Source: Streptomyces hydrogenans (GTDB taxonomy: Bacteria > Actinomycetota > Actinomycetes > Streptomycetales > Streptomycetaceae). From it: 64,000 nucleotides of DNA. The translations under genes and the position numbers were made by a program. This document shows positions 16,927 to 25,510 of this stretch, piece by piece; positions within the stretch are counted from its first letter, which is position 1; every line of letters starts with the position of its first letter. The stretch lies in NCBI RefSeq assembly GCF_014656075.1, contig NZ_BNBS01000008.1:62001-126000 (forward strand), written 5' to 3'. Below the pieces are notes generated by a model. The model had not been told where the DNA came from, ran no database searches, and saw nothing but the letters and a program-made list of their open reading frames with translations.

Positions 16927-18543
16927 ATGCCTGCACAGATCTCGCTCCACGACGTGACCGTCTCCCGTGGGGAGCGGCTACTCCTCGACGACGTCTCGCT
17001 CGCCGTCCGCCCCGGCGAGCGCGTGGGAATCGTGGGGGAGAACGGCGCGGGCAAGTCCACCCTCCTCCACCTGCTCGCCGGCAGGATCGCGCCGCACGAG
17101 GGGCGGGTCACAGTCCTGACCGACGGCGGCCTGCGGCTCGTCCACCAGACCCCCGAGCTGCCGCCGGAGGACACGGTGGCCGACGCCGTCGACGCCGCGC
17201 TCGCCGACTTACGTGCCATGGAGGCCCGACTGCGCGCCCTCGAGGCTCGCCTGGACCGCGCCGCCGCCGACGACCTCGCCGCATACGGCGAACTGCTCAC
17301 CGCCTACGAGCTCCGCGGGGGATACGAGGCCGACGCCCGCGTCGACAAGGCGCTGCACGCCCTCGGGATCGCCCACATTGCCCGGGACCGCAGGCTCGGC
17401 AGCCTCTCCGGAGGGGAACAGGCCCGGCTCGGCATCGCCTGCGCCATCGCCGCCGCACCCGAGGTCCTCCTGCTCGACGAACCCACCAACCACCTCGACG
17501 CCGGGGCGCTCGACTGGCTGGAGGAGTCCCTCCGGAGCCACCGGGGGACGATCGTCGCCGTCTCCCACGACCGCGTCTTCCTGGAGGGAGTCACCACCGC
17601 CCTCGTCGAGGTCGACACCGACCGGAAGGCCCTCGTCCGGCACGGTGAGGGATACGCGGGATTCCGCGCCGCACACGAGGCCACCCGCCGTCGCCGGCGG
17701 CAGGAGTACGAGGAGTGGCGTGCCGAGACCGAGCGCCTGGAGGCCTACGCGGAGGGAGCGGCCCACTCCGTCGCCGCGGGCCGGGACATGAAGGACAACA
17801 ACAAGATGGCCTACGACCGGGCCGGCGGCCGCGTCCAGGCATCCGTGTCCGGACGCGTCCGCAACGCCCGGGAGCGGCTGCGCAGGCTCAGGGCGGAACC
17901 GGTGTCCGAGCCGGCCCCACCCCTGGCCTTCACCGCCCGCCCCCAGGCCGGAGCGGCCCACGGCGAACTGCTCGCCCTGCGCGGGGTCCGGGTCGACGAA
18001 CGGCTCGCCGTCGACGACCTCACCCTCCGGGCCGGCGAGCGGCTCCTCGTCCACGGGGAGAACGGGGCCGGCAAGTCCACCCTGCTGCGCGTCATGGCGG
18101 GTCGGCTCACGCCCGACGCGGGTGAGGTGAGGCGACAGGGAAGGATCGGCTTCCTCTCCCAGGAGGTGACCGTCCGACGGCCCGCCGAGCCCCTGCTCAC
18201 CGCCTTCGGCCACGGACTGGGACTCGGGCTCGACGAGGACGGCCTGGCCGAACGGCTCCTGTCGTACGGACTGTTCCGGCCGGACGACCTCATCGTGCCG
18301 CTGGGAGCCCTCTCCGCGGGACAGCTGCGCCGGCTCGCGCTCGCACGGCTGCTCGCCCGCCCCGCGGACCTGCTGCTCCTCGACGAGCCCGCCAACCACC
18401 TCGCCCTCGGTCTGGTCGAGGAGCTGGAGCGGGCCCTGGAGGAGTGGCCCGGGGCCCTCGTGGTGGTCTCGCACGACCGCGGACTGCGGCGCGCGTTCAC
18501 CGGGCGGATACGCCGGATGGACTCCGGCCGCCTCCTCGACTGA
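16927..18543 (+). CDS. ABC-F ribosome-protection-type ATPase
   Basis: 538 aa with two ABC cassettes and no membrane segments. First: GENGAGKST from G37, LSGGEQARL, DEPTNHLD from D184. Linker: charged helices about 240-330. Second: GENGAGKST from G377, LSAGQLRRL, DEPANHL from D486. Actinomycete members of this group protect the ribosome from macrolides, lincosamides or streptogramins. ATG 16927 follows GGGAGGTG. Residue L95 is encoded by TTA (17209-17211), the only in-frame TTA I found in the window, so translation should need the developmental bldA tRNA. Transcription is probably controlled by the divergent TetR. Confidence 0.92.
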   Translation: MPAQISLHDVTVSRGERLLLDDVSLAVRPGERVGIVGENGAGKSTLLHLLAGRIAPHEGRVTVLTDGGLRLVHQTPELPPEDTVADAVDAALADLRAMEARLRALEARLDRAAADDLAAYGELLTAYELRGGYEADARVDKALHALGIAHIARDRRLGSLSGGEQARLGIACAIAAAPEVLLLDEPTNHLDAGALDWLEESLRSHRGTIVAVSHDRVFLEGVTTALVEVDTDRKALVRHGEGYAGFRAAHEATRRRRRQEYEEWRAETERLEAYAEGAAHSVAAGRDMKDNNKMAYDRAGGRVQASVSGRVRNARERLRRLRAEPVSEPAPPLAFTARPQAGAAHGELLALRGVRVDERLAVDDLTLRAGERLLVHGENGAGKSTLLRVMAGRLTPDAGEVRRQGRIGFLSQEVTVRRPAEPLLTAFGHGLGLGLDEDGLAERLLSYGLFRPDDLIVPLGALSAGQLRRLALARLLARPADLLLLDEPANHLALGLVEELERALEEWPGALVVVSHDRGLRRAFTGRIRRMDSGRLLD

Positions 18544-18564
18544 GCCGAACGGGGCGTCTCCCTC

Positions 18565-18570
18565 TAGGGT
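18565..18570 (+). promoter_or_regulatory. -10 element TAGGGT, leaderless-type promoter
   Basis: TAGGGT ends six bases before the ATG of the histidine phosphatase gene (18577); no SD is present. Confidence 0.5.
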
Positions 18571-18576
18571 CGGAGC

Positions 18577-19236
18577 ATGGCACGACCGCGGCGCATCGTT
18601 CTCGTACGGCACGGAGAATCCGAAGGCAATGTCGACGACACCGTCTACGAACGGGAGCCCGACCACGCCCTCCGGCTCACCGCGACCGGGCGGCGGCAGG
18701 CGGAGGAGACGGGGGAGCGGCTGAGGGAACTCTTCGGGGACGAGGCGGTCAGCGTGTACGTCTCGCCCTACCGGCGGACCCACGAGACCCTCCACGCCCT
18801 CAAGCTGCCACCGGGGCAACTGAGGATCCGAGAGGAACCGCGACTGCGGGAACAGGACTGGGGCAACTGGCAGGACCGGGAGGACGTACGCCTTCAGAAG
18901 GTCTACCGGGACGCGTACGGGCACTTCTTCTACCGCTTCGCGCAAGGGGAGTCGGGAGCGGACGTGTACGACCGCGTGGGGGCGTTCCTGGAGAGCCTCT
19001 ACCGCAGCTTCGAGGCCCCCGACCATCCCCCGAACGTCCTGCTCGTCACCCACGGGCTGACCATGCGTCTCTTCTGCATGCGATGGTTCCACTGGAGCGT
19101 GGCCGAATTCGAGTCGCTCTCGAATCCGGGCAACGCGGAGACCCGGGTCCTGCTGCTCGGGGAGGACGGGCGCTACCGGCTGGACCGCCCGTTCGAACGC
19201 TGGTGTACCCCGGAACCGTACGGCCCCACCGGATAG
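18577..19236 (+). CDS. Histidine phosphatase family protein
   Basis: 219 aa, phosphoglycerate-mutase-like fold. The phospho-acceptor His is in LVRHGESEGN near residue 11, the supporting Arg in SPYRRTHET, and the second catalytic His in LLVTHGLTMR. Family members remove phosphate from small molecules or proteins; the substrate is not readable from the sequence. The C-terminus (RPFERWCTPEPYG) is ordinary. Its TAG stop lies inside the TAGAGT -10 of the next gene, so the two may be both co-transcribed and separately started. Confidence 0.85.
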   Translation: MARPRRIVLVRHGESEGNVDDTVYEREPDHALRLTATGRRQAEETGERLRELFGDEAVSVYVSPYRRTHETLHALKLPPGQLRIREEPRLREQDWGNWQDREDVRLQKVYRDAYGHFFYRFAQGESGADVYDRVGAFLESLYRSFEAPDHPPNVLLVTHGLTMRLFCMRWFHWSVAEFESLSNPGNAETRVLLLGEDGRYRLDRPFERWCTPEPYGPTG

Positions 19237-19239
19237 AGT
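19234..19239 (+). promoter_or_regulatory. -10 element TAGAGT upstream of the ADP-ribosylglycohydrolase
   Basis: TAGAGT overlaps the stop codon of the phosphatase gene and ends nine bases before ATG 19249; no SD is seen. Confidence 0.45.
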
Positions 19240-19248
19240 GGCGCACCG

Positions 19249-20163
19249 ATGACCGCTGACTCCTCATTCGACCGGCGCTTCGACCGCGCCCTCGCCAGTC
19301 TGCGCGGACTGGCCGTGGGGGACGCACTGGGCTCCCAGTTCTTCGTCCCCGCGCACTACCCCCTGCTGAAGCGGTGCGAACTGCCGCCCGGCCCCTGGCA
19401 GTGGACCGACGACACGGAGATGGCCTGCTCCGTCCTGGCCGTCCTCGCCCGACACGACCGCGTCGACCAGGACGCGCTGGCCGCCTCCTTCGCCGACCAC
19501 CACGACTTCGACCGGGGCTACGGCCCCGCCGTCAACCGGATGCTCCGGTTGATCCGGGAGGGCGGTGACTGGCGCGAACTGTCCGCCGCCCTCTTCAACG
19601 GACAGGGATCCTGGGGCAACGGCGCCGCGATGCGCATCGCCCCGCTGGGCGCCTGGTACGCCGACGACCCGGAGCAGGCCACCCATCAGGCCGAGATCTC
19701 CGCCTACCCCACCCACCAGCACCGGGAGGCCGTGGTCGGCGCCATGGCCGTCGCCGCGGCGGCCGCCCTCGCGGCCGACCCGGCCGGTCCTCCCACCCCC
19801 GAGGCGCTGCTCGACGGGGTGATCGCCCTGGTCCCGCGCAGCGCGGTCGGCGCGGGGCTGCGCCGGGCCCGCGACATGCTGGACTACGGCGACGCCGGCA
19901 CCGTCGCGGCCGTGCTCGGCAGCGGCCGTCGCACCACCGCGCACGACACGGTTCCCTTCGCCCTCTGGTCCGCCGCCCGCGGCCTGGGCGACTTCGAGTC
20001 GACGTTCTGGACGACGGCCCAGGTCGGCGGAGACGTCGACACGACCTGCGCCATCGCCGGCGGCGTGGTGGCCTCCGCGGCCGAGGGCGCGCCCCCCGCC
20101 GCATGGCTGGACAGCACGGAGGCGCTCCCCGCCTGGGTGCCCCAGGCTCCCGCCCGGAGCTGA
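19249..20163 (+). CDS. ADP-ribosylglycohydrolase family protein
   Basis: 304 aa, all-helical ARH/DraG fold. Two Mg-binding clusters are visible: WTDDTEMA (T53, D54, D55) and GGDVDTTCAIAG (D262, D264, T265). The enzymes remove ADP-ribose from proteins, nucleic acids or small molecules. SWGNGAAMRIAPLG is the typical substrate-loop region. It follows the histidine phosphatase with a 12-base gap. No toxin-like ADP-ribosyltransferase gene is nearby, so this is more likely a free-standing housekeeping or signalling hydrolase than an antitoxin. Confidence 0.88.
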   Translation: MTADSSFDRRFDRALASLRGLAVGDALGSQFFVPAHYPLLKRCELPPGPWQWTDDTEMACSVLAVLARHDRVDQDALAASFADHHDFDRGYGPAVNRMLRLIREGGDWRELSAALFNGQGSWGNGAAMRIAPLGAWYADDPEQATHQAEISAYPTHQHREAVVGAMAVAAAAALAADPAGPPTPEALLDGVIALVPRSAVGAGLRRARDMLDYGDAGTVAAVLGSGRRTTAHDTVPFALWSAARGLGDFESTFWTTAQVGGDVDTTCAIAGGVVASAAEGAPPAAWLDSTEALPAWVPQAPARS

Positions 20164-20250
20164 ACATCGCGGTGGCCCGGGCCCGCGGGCCCGGGCCACC
20201 GCACAGCCCGTCAGGCCACGGGGCCCGCAGCCTCGGCCTTGCCGCTGAGT

Positions 20251-20322
20251 GATCAGGGCGAGCGAAGTCGGCGAGGCGATCGCACCGCCCACGCCTTCGA
20301 GGGCCCGGACGGCGAGCAGGAG
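20251..20322 (-). pseudogene. MFS transporter fragment (relic)
   Basis: Read on the minus strand, about 24 codons give LLLAVRALEGVGGAIASPTS followed by LALI, which is the characteristic fourth-helix region of DHA2-type MFS drug exporters (usual form: ARALQGVGAA.. APTALALI). No other part of a transporter is found on either side. It abuts the decayed TetR gene on the opposite strand, so the two look like the remains of a divergent regulator/exporter pair. Confidence 0.6.
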
Positions 20323-20757
20323 ACGCGGAGCCGTGCTCGAACGCGCCATCCTGGACACGGCGCTCGACCAGCTGAGCGGCGTCGGCTGGAACGGCCCGAC
20401 CGTGGAGGGTGTCGTGCACGGCGTCCGCGACGTGAGGAACTCGCGCCCCGGCCTCGCCCTGTGCGCGGCCCTTCACGAGTGCGACGAGGGAGCCGCCGTG
20501 TGCCTCCGCACGCTGATCGAGGCGGGCGTCGTCGGCCCCTTGAAAGAGCTCCGAAACAGCTCCTCGGACGCCTCCTGGAGCGCGGGATCGCGCGCGGAGA
20601 GGTGTGTCCCGAGGCCCTCGACGGTCTTGTCCTCGATGTCATCCCGGCGATGATGATGCGCCGGCCGAGGGTGTGCGGCAGCGAATGGGTCGACGGCGAG
20701 ATGGCCGAGGTCGTCGACCGGAACATGCTGCCGCTGGTGCGTTCGTCGCCGTCCTGA
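20309..20757 (+). pseudogene. Decayed TetR-family regulator
   Basis: The frame starting near 20309 gives GAVLERAILDTALDQLSGVG then NGPTVEGV, the first HTH helices of a TetR protein. The rest of the HTH and about 60 residues are missing; the same frame resumes family-like sequence with RNSRPGLALCAALHECDEG and LIEAGVVGPLKEL. Near 20547 the homology shifts to another frame: LLGRLLERGIARGEVCPEAL, then GLVLDVIPAMMM and VCGSEWVDGEMAEV up to the stop at 20757. An internal deletion plus a frameshift make a pseudogene. It has no SD at its start. Confidence 0.7.
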
Positions 20758-20825
20758 CCGGGCTCGCGGAGCGGGGGAGGGGCGCCTGACGGGAATCCGG
20801 GTACCGCACGCGGTACTCGGCGGCG

Positions 20826-20831
20826 TAACCT
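20826..20831 (+). promoter_or_regulatory. -10 element TAACCT for rnhB
   Basis: TAACCT ends ten bases before the rnhB ATG (20842). No SD is visible, so a leaderless or very short-leader transcript is likely. Confidence 0.45.
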
Positions 20832-20841
20832 GTCAGGCGCC

Positions 20842-21549
20842 ATGCCGTACGAACCTCCCACCCACACCGTCGAGCGGTCGCTCCGAGCCACCACCGGCGC
20901 CAAGATCGTCGCCGGGGTCGACGAGGTCGGACGCGGGGCATGGGCCGGGCCCGTCACCGTCTGCGCGGCCGTCACCGGCCTGCGCCGTCCGCCCGAGGGC
21001 CTGACCGACTCCAAACTGATCACCCCGAAGCGACGCACCACCCTCGCCGTCGAGCTCGAGCGCTGGGTCACCGCCTACGCGCTCGGCGAGGCGTCCCCTC
21101 AGGAGATCGACGAGCTCGGGATGACCGCCGCCCTGCGCCTCGCGGCCGTCCGCGCCCTCGACGGCCTGCCGGTCCGCCCGGACGCGGTGATCCTCGACGG
21201 CAAGCACGACTACCTCGGCACCCCCTGGCGGGTGCGCACGGTGATCAAGGGCGACCAGTCCTGCGTCGCCGTCGCCGCGGCCTCCGTGATCGCGAAGGTG
21301 CGGCGGGACGCCATGATGGCCGAGCTGGATTCCGTCGCCGACTGCACCGGCTTCGGCTTCGCGGCCAACGCGGGCTACCCTTCGCCCGTCCACAAGGCCG
21401 CCCTCGAAGAGCTGGGACCCACCCCGTACCACCGGCTCTCCTGGTCCTACCTGGACGCCATGCCCCGATGGCGCCACCTCAAGAAGGTCCGTCTCTCCGC
21501 GGAGGCGGCCGCTCTGGAGAGCGGGGGCCAACTCGGCTTCGACTTCTGA
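20842..21549 (+). CDS. rnhB: Ribonuclease HII
   Basis: 235 aa. GVDEVGRG gives the first carboxylates D27 and E28; D119 (ILDGKH) and D156 (AKVRRD) complete the metal site. LTDSK is the conserved substrate-contact loop. The enzyme cuts RNA in RNA-DNA hybrids, including single ribonucleotides left in DNA, which fits with the nearby nrdJ and dinG. The length is normal for actinobacteria. Confidence 0.96.
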   Translation: MPYEPPTHTVERSLRATTGAKIVAGVDEVGRGAWAGPVTVCAAVTGLRRPPEGLTDSKLITPKRRTTLAVELERWVTAYALGEASPQEIDELGMTAALRLAAVRALDGLPVRPDAVILDGKHDYLGTPWRVRTVIKGDQSCVAVAAASVIAKVRRDAMMAELDSVADCTGFGFAANAGYPSPVHKAALEELGPTPYHRLSWSYLDAMPRWRHLKKVRLSAEAAALESGGQLGFDF

Positions 21550-21655
21550 TCTTCCGGCCGCGGAACCTCACCGACGAGGATCCGAAGGACCGGGGGCGCA
21601 CCTGTGTGCCCACCCGACGGTGCCGTCCGAAACGGCATTTGATAGACATCCACCC

Positions 21656-22279
21656 ATGCCTCTCCCTCCCGAGGAGCCTCAGATTCACGAGAGCGCCCAG
21701 GGTCCTAGCGCCACCGCGGCCGCCGGCCGCCCCGCGTCGACCCCTCGTCCCGTACCCGGCCCGCGTTCCGCGGCCACCCCGCGTCCCGGTGGACCGGTTC
21801 CCGGCCCGGCCCGTCCCGGACCGCCGGCCCCGCGTCCCGTTCCGGGCCCGCCCGCGCCCAAGAGCCGTCCGGAGAATCGTTCCGGCGACGGCAGCCCCCA
21901 GCTCCAGCTCATCCCGGCTTCCGCGGACGGCGCTCTCGACGCCGCCGAGGAGGCCCTCGACCTGCTGCTGGACAGCGGCAGGTCGCCCGGTGAGGTCCTG
22001 GTGCTCACCACCGGCGATCGCCACCCCTGGACCGCGCACGAGCTGTCCTTCGGCGAGTCCTCCTACTGGGCCCAGCAGGAGACCGCGGAGGACGTGTTCT
22101 TCGCGGACGCCGCCTCGGTGGAACGGGTCACCGCCCGCCCCGTGGTGATCGTCGCGGTCAACGGCGGCGACGACGTGGCCGCCCGTGCCCTGCCCGTCGC
22201 CCGGTCCCGCGCCGGTGCCCTGCTCGTGGTCTGCGGAGACCCGGAGCGGGTCGGCACGGTCCTCGGCGCCGGAGTCTGA
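21656..22279 (+). CDS. Proline-rich protein with C-terminal alpha/beta domain, unknown function
   Basis: 207 aa. The first 85 residues are Pro/Gly/Arg-rich (repeats like PRPVPGP) and probably disordered. The C-terminal 110 residues look folded: ALDLLLDSGRSPGEVLVLTT, HPWTAHELSFGESSYWAQ, VVIVAVNGG, ALLVVCGDPERV. The GDPER ending and strand pattern recall the last domain of UvrD/RecD-type helicases, but no helicase core is present; this is inference. ATG 21656 has no SD; an AT-rich GATAGACA lies 7-10 bases before it. Confidence 0.6.
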   Translation: MPLPPEEPQIHESAQGPSATAAAGRPASTPRPVPGPRSAATPRPGGPVPGPARPGPPAPRPVPGPPAPKSRPENRSGDGSPQLQLIPASADGALDAAEEALDLLLDSGRSPGEVLVLTTGDRHPWTAHELSFGESSYWAQQETAEDVFFADAASVERVTARPVVIVAVNGGDDVAARALPVARSRAGALLVVCGDPERVGTVLGAGV

Positions 22280-22289
22280 CCGGTCGCGT

Positions 22290-22319
22290 CTCCGCCGGAC
22301 CGGCAACGGCCCGGCGGAG
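22290..22319. terminator. Stem-loop between convergent genes
   Basis: CTCCGCCGG pairs with CCGGCGGAG (9 bp) between the stops of the genes ending at 22279 and 22332. Confidence 0.5.
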
Positions 22320-22331
22320 CGGCCGGCCCGC

Positions 22332-22958
22332 TCAGCGTGCCGCGACCCTGCGTAGGGGTTCGGCCGCCCCGCCCGCCGTCCGCGGAGCGAGGTGCCCCGG
22401 CTCGTCGGTCGGCTCGCCCAGCGCGAGCGGCACGGAGTCCGAACTCGGCCGACGACCGCCCCGGCCCTCGCCGAAGACCTGCCAACCGGCCATGGTCAGG
22501 GTGATGTACGCGCCGCAGCGCAGCCCGTGGAGCGTGCAGGCGTCACGGAGCCCCCACATCCAGGCCCCGTCCTCCTCCGTCCACCGCTCGTCGCCGTCGC
22601 GGCAGTAGACCAGTACCGCCGTCCTGACGGGGGCGCGCCGCCGGAGGTCGTGCGGGACCACCCGCCGCAGGTGGGCCAGGAGCGCGTTCCGGAACTCCCA
22701 GCCGTCGGCGGGGCCGGGACGGCGCACGAACGAGGCGCTCGCGGTGAGACGCTCCTCGTGGTCGAGCACCGCCACGACCGCGGTCGTGGGCAGCGGGCGA
22801 TGGCGCGAGTGCAGTCCGCTCACGACCTCACGTGGACTGCGCAGCAAGGGAATTCCGGCCGCGGCCCAATCGGCGGGCTCCAGCATCCGGGCGAGCCGGC
22901 TCGCTGAGGCGGAGCTCGAGCCGAGCGAGGCGGTGGACGGAGCGAATCCGAGGGTCAC
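22332..22958 (-). CDS. Unknown protein, possibly a RadC/JAB-like fold without catalytic His
   Basis: 208 aa, start GTG 22958 with AAGGGAGG close upstream. The middle resembles RadC in pattern: AVVAVLDHEERLTASASF for the first strands and VLVYCRDGDERWTEEDGAWM then LRDACTLHGLRCGAYITLTM where RadC has its metal loop, SEED helix and DH strand. The metal-binding HxH of RadC would be YCR here, so if related it has lost activity. The C-terminal 50 residues are low complexity. It lies upstream of nothing on its strand and 227 bases after the recQ-like gene. Confidence 0.55.
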   Translation of the reverse strand: MTLGFAPSTASLGSSSASASRLARMLEPADWAAAGIPLLRSPREVVSGLHSRHRPLPTTAVVAVLDHEERLTASASFVRRPGPADGWEFRNALLAHLRRVVPHDLRRRAPVRTAVLVYCRDGDERWTEEDGAWMWGLRDACTLHGLRCGAYITLTMAGWQVFGEGRGGRRPSSDSVPLALGEPTDEPGHLAPRTAGGAAEPLRRVAAR

Positions 22959-23185
22959 GGTCCTCCCTTCGGATACGCGCCCGCGAGGCGGGCAAGGTCG
23001 GGTGAGGGCGCAGCACGGCACAGTCCTTCCGGACCGCTTCGAGCCGTGTGGGGCGGTTCCCCAATTCTTGCTTGGCCCGAGCGGGGCGGCAACGAGCAAT
23101 TGAGGCGGCTGACGGTAATCAACCGTTATGCCACTGATATCCCTGCCCAGTTACCCAGTATTCACTCGCCGTTTCCCGGTCCTTC

Positions 23186-25369
23186 TCAGCCCTGGACGGC
23201 GAGCACCAGTGGAAAGACGCCTTCCGCGCCGGACCGGCGCAGGAGCCGGGCCCCCACGGCCAGGGTCCAGCCGGTGTCGGACAGGTCGTCCACCAGGAGC
23301 ACCGGACCACCCGCCGAGGCCACCCGCTCCGCCAGTTCGGGCGGGACCTCCAACGCCCGGTGCAGGCCGATCACGCGCTGGGCGCTGTTGGTCCGGGACA
23401 GGTGCGTGTCCTCCGCCTCGGGCGCGTACCGCACCGATCCGAGCAGGGGCATCCGCCCGATCTCGGCGATCCGCGCGCCGAGCGAGCCCACCAGAGTGGG
23501 CCGCCGGCGCGAGGCCACCGTGACCACACCGGCCGGCCGGGGCGGTGCGTCGGGACCGCCGGACGCCCAACCGCCAGGGCCCTTCGCCCAGTCGGCGAGC
23601 ACCTGGACCACCGCCTGCACCACGTCGTCCGGTACCGGGCCGTCCGGCGCGGTCTCGGCGAGCAGCGGCCGGAGCCGGTTGCCCCAGCCGATGTCCGACA
23701 GACGGCCGAGGGCGCGGCCGCCGAACGCCTGCTCCCCGGCCGGGATCCGGCCCTTCAGGTCCACCCCGGCGGCGGCCAGCCCGGTCGGCCACATACGGCG
23801 CGGCTCCACCTCCACACCCGGGCGGCCCAGCTCGCCGCGGGCCGCGTCCAGTGCCGAGCCCGTCACCTTCGGATCGAAGCGCGGGCCCGCGCAGTTGTCG
23901 CAGCGGCCGCAGGGCGCGGCCTCCTCGTCGTCCAGCCGACGCCGCAGGAACTCCATCCGGCAACCGGTCGTGGTGGCGTACTCGCGCATCGCCTGCTGCT
24001 CCGCCGACCGCTGGCGGGCCACCCAGGCGTACCGCTCGGTGTCGTAGACCCACGGCTGGCCCGTGCTCTCCCAGCCGCCCTTCACCCGGTGCACGGCCCC
24101 GTCCACGTCGAGAACCTTGAGCATCGTCTCCAGGCGGGTCCTGCGCAGCTCGACCAGCGGCTCCAGGGCGGGCAGCGACATCGGGCGGCCGGCGGAGGCG
24201 AGGACGTCGAGGGTCCTGCGGACCTGCTCCTCCGGCGGGAAGGCCACGGAGGCGAAGTACCGCCAGATCGCCTCGTCCTCCTGTCCGGGCAGCAGCAGCA
24301 CCTCGGCGTGTTCCACGCCGCGCCCGGCACGGCCGACCTGCTGGTAGTACGCGATCGGCGAGGACGGCGAGCCGAGGTGCACGACGAAACCGAGGTCCGG
24401 CTTGTCGAAGCCCATGCCCAGGGCCGAGGTCGCTACCAGCGCCTTCACCCGGTTCGCCAGCAGGTCGTCCTCGGCCTGCTGGCGGTCCGCGTTCTCCGTC
24501 CGGCCGGTGTACGAGGCGACCGTGTGCCCGCACTGACGGAGATAGGCGGTGACCTCCTCGGCGGCGGCGACGGTCAGGGTGTAGACGATGCCGGAGCCCG
24601 GCAGCTCGTCGAGGTGGTCGGCGAGCCAGGCCAGGCGGTGGGCCGCGTCGGGCAGGGTGACCACGCCGAGGCTGAGGGACTCGCGGTCCAGCGGGCCGCG
24701 CAGCACGAGGGCGTCGGTGCCCGCGCCGGTGCCGAGCTGTTCGGCGACGTCGGCGGTCACCCGGGCGTTCGCCGTGGCGGTCGTGGCGAGCACGGGAACG
24801 CCGGCCGGGAGGTCGGCGAGCATCGTGCGCAGCCGGCGGTAGTCGGGCCGGAAGTCGTGCCCCCAGTCCGAGATGCAGTGCGCCTCGTCCACCACCAGCA
24901 GCCCCGTCGCCGCCGCGAGCCGGGGGAGGACCCGGTCGCGGAAGTCGGGGTTGTTCAACCGCTCGGGGGAGACGAGCAGGACGTCGACCTCGCCGGCGTC
25001 GACCTCCTCGTTGACGCTGTCCCACTCCTCGGTGTTCGACGAGTTGATCGTCCGGGCCCGGATGCCGGCCCGCGCCGCCGCGTCCACCTGGTTGCGCATG
25101 AGGGCGAGCAGCGGAGAGACGATGACGGTGGGCCCGCTGCCGCGCTCGCGCAGCAGGGAGGTCGCGACGAAGTAGACAGCCGACTTGCCCCAGCCGGTCC
25201 GCTGGACCACCAGCGCCCGGCGGTGGTCGGCGACGAGCGCCTCGATGGCGCGCCACTGGTCCTCGCGCAGTCTCGCCTCTCCGGTCGGGTCTCCGACGAG
25301 TCGGGCCAGTACGGCGTCGGCGGCGGTGCGGAGCGCGGCGCGGTCTTCCGGGCGGTCTGCGTGGGTCAT
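23186..25369 (-). CDS. RecQ-family DNA helicase fused to a phosphoribosyltransferase-like domain
   Basis: 727 aa. Helicase part: TGWGKS 58-63 (Walker A), DEAH 161-164 followed by [13 protein letters not shown] as in RecQ, ATTATA, and QVGRAGRG (344-351). Cysteines 470, 487, 490 and 493 form the RecQ zinc site (CGRCDNC). About 120 further residues end in a domain with [16 protein letters not shown] (688-702), the PRPP-binding loop of type I phosphoribosyltransferases, after [16 protein letters not shown]. So a 3'-5' helicase carries a ComF-like tail. ATG 25369 is the chosen start; the SD is weak. It is divergent from the DUF4192 gene. Confidence 0.9.
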   Translation of the reverse strand: MTHADRPEDRAALRTAADAVLARLVGDPTGEARLREDQWRAIEALVADHRRALVVQRTGWGKSAVYFVATSLLRERGSGPTVIVSPLLALMRNQVDAAARAGIRARTINSSNTEEWDSVNEEVDAGEVDVLLVSPERLNNPDFRDRVLPRLAAATGLLVVDEAHCISDWGHDFRPDYRRLRTMLADLPAGVPVLATTATANARVTADVAEQLGTGAGTDALVLRGPLDRESLSLGVVTLPDAAHRLAWLADHLDELPGSGIVYTLTVAAAEEVTAYLRQCGHTVASYTGRTENADRQQAEDDLLANRVKALVATSALGMGFDKPDLGFVVHLGSPSSPIAYYQQVGRAGRGVEHAEVLLLPGQEDEAIWRYFASVAFPPEEQVRRTLDVLASAGRPMSLPALEPLVELRRTRLETMLKVLDVDGAVHRVKGGWESTGQPWVYDTERYAWVARQRSAEQQAMREYATTTGCRMEFLRRRLDDEEAAPCGRCDNCAGPRFDPKVTGSALDAARGELGRPGVEVEPRRMWPTGLAAAGVDLKGRIPAGEQAFGGRALGRLSDIGWGNRLRPLLAETAPDGPVPDDVVQAVVQVLADWAKGPGGWASGGPDAPPRPAGVVTVASRRRPTLVGSLGARIAEIGRMPLLGSVRYAPEAEDTHLSRTNSAQRVIGLHRALEVPPELAERVASAGGPVLLVDDLSDTGWTLAVGARLLRRSGAEGVFPLVLAVQG

Positions 25370-25419
25370 GCGTCCATGCAACCCGATGCCTCGGACATTC
25401 GGCGAACGAGACCACGATC

Positions 25420-25428
25420 TGTGGACAG
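25420..25428 (-). promoter_or_regulatory. DnaA-box-like 9-mer
   Basis: Reads CTGTCCACA on the minus strand, one base from the Streptomyces DnaA box TTGTCCACA. It lies in the 141-base divergent gap between the recQ-like and DUF4192 genes. Confidence 0.35.
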
Positions 25429-25461
25429 TGCAAATAGGTTCATCACACCGTATGTGCGGAG

Positions 25462-25470
25462 TTATCCACA
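25462..25470 (+). promoter_or_regulatory. DnaA box TTATCCACA
   Basis: Exact match to the classic DnaA box, 33 bases from a second, inverted near-match, in the same divergent promoter region. It may link these genes to DnaA or be chance. Confidence 0.4.
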
Positions 25471-25510
25471 GGGGTTGTCGGAAACGTGAGATCACGAGAC
25501 GGTCCTCGCC

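Noticed and set aside
19249..20163. ADP-ribosylation toxin-antitoxin system around the ADP-ribosylglycohydrolase
   Set aside because: No ADP-ribosyltransferase-like gene on either side; the neighbours are a histidine phosphatase and decayed regulator genes.
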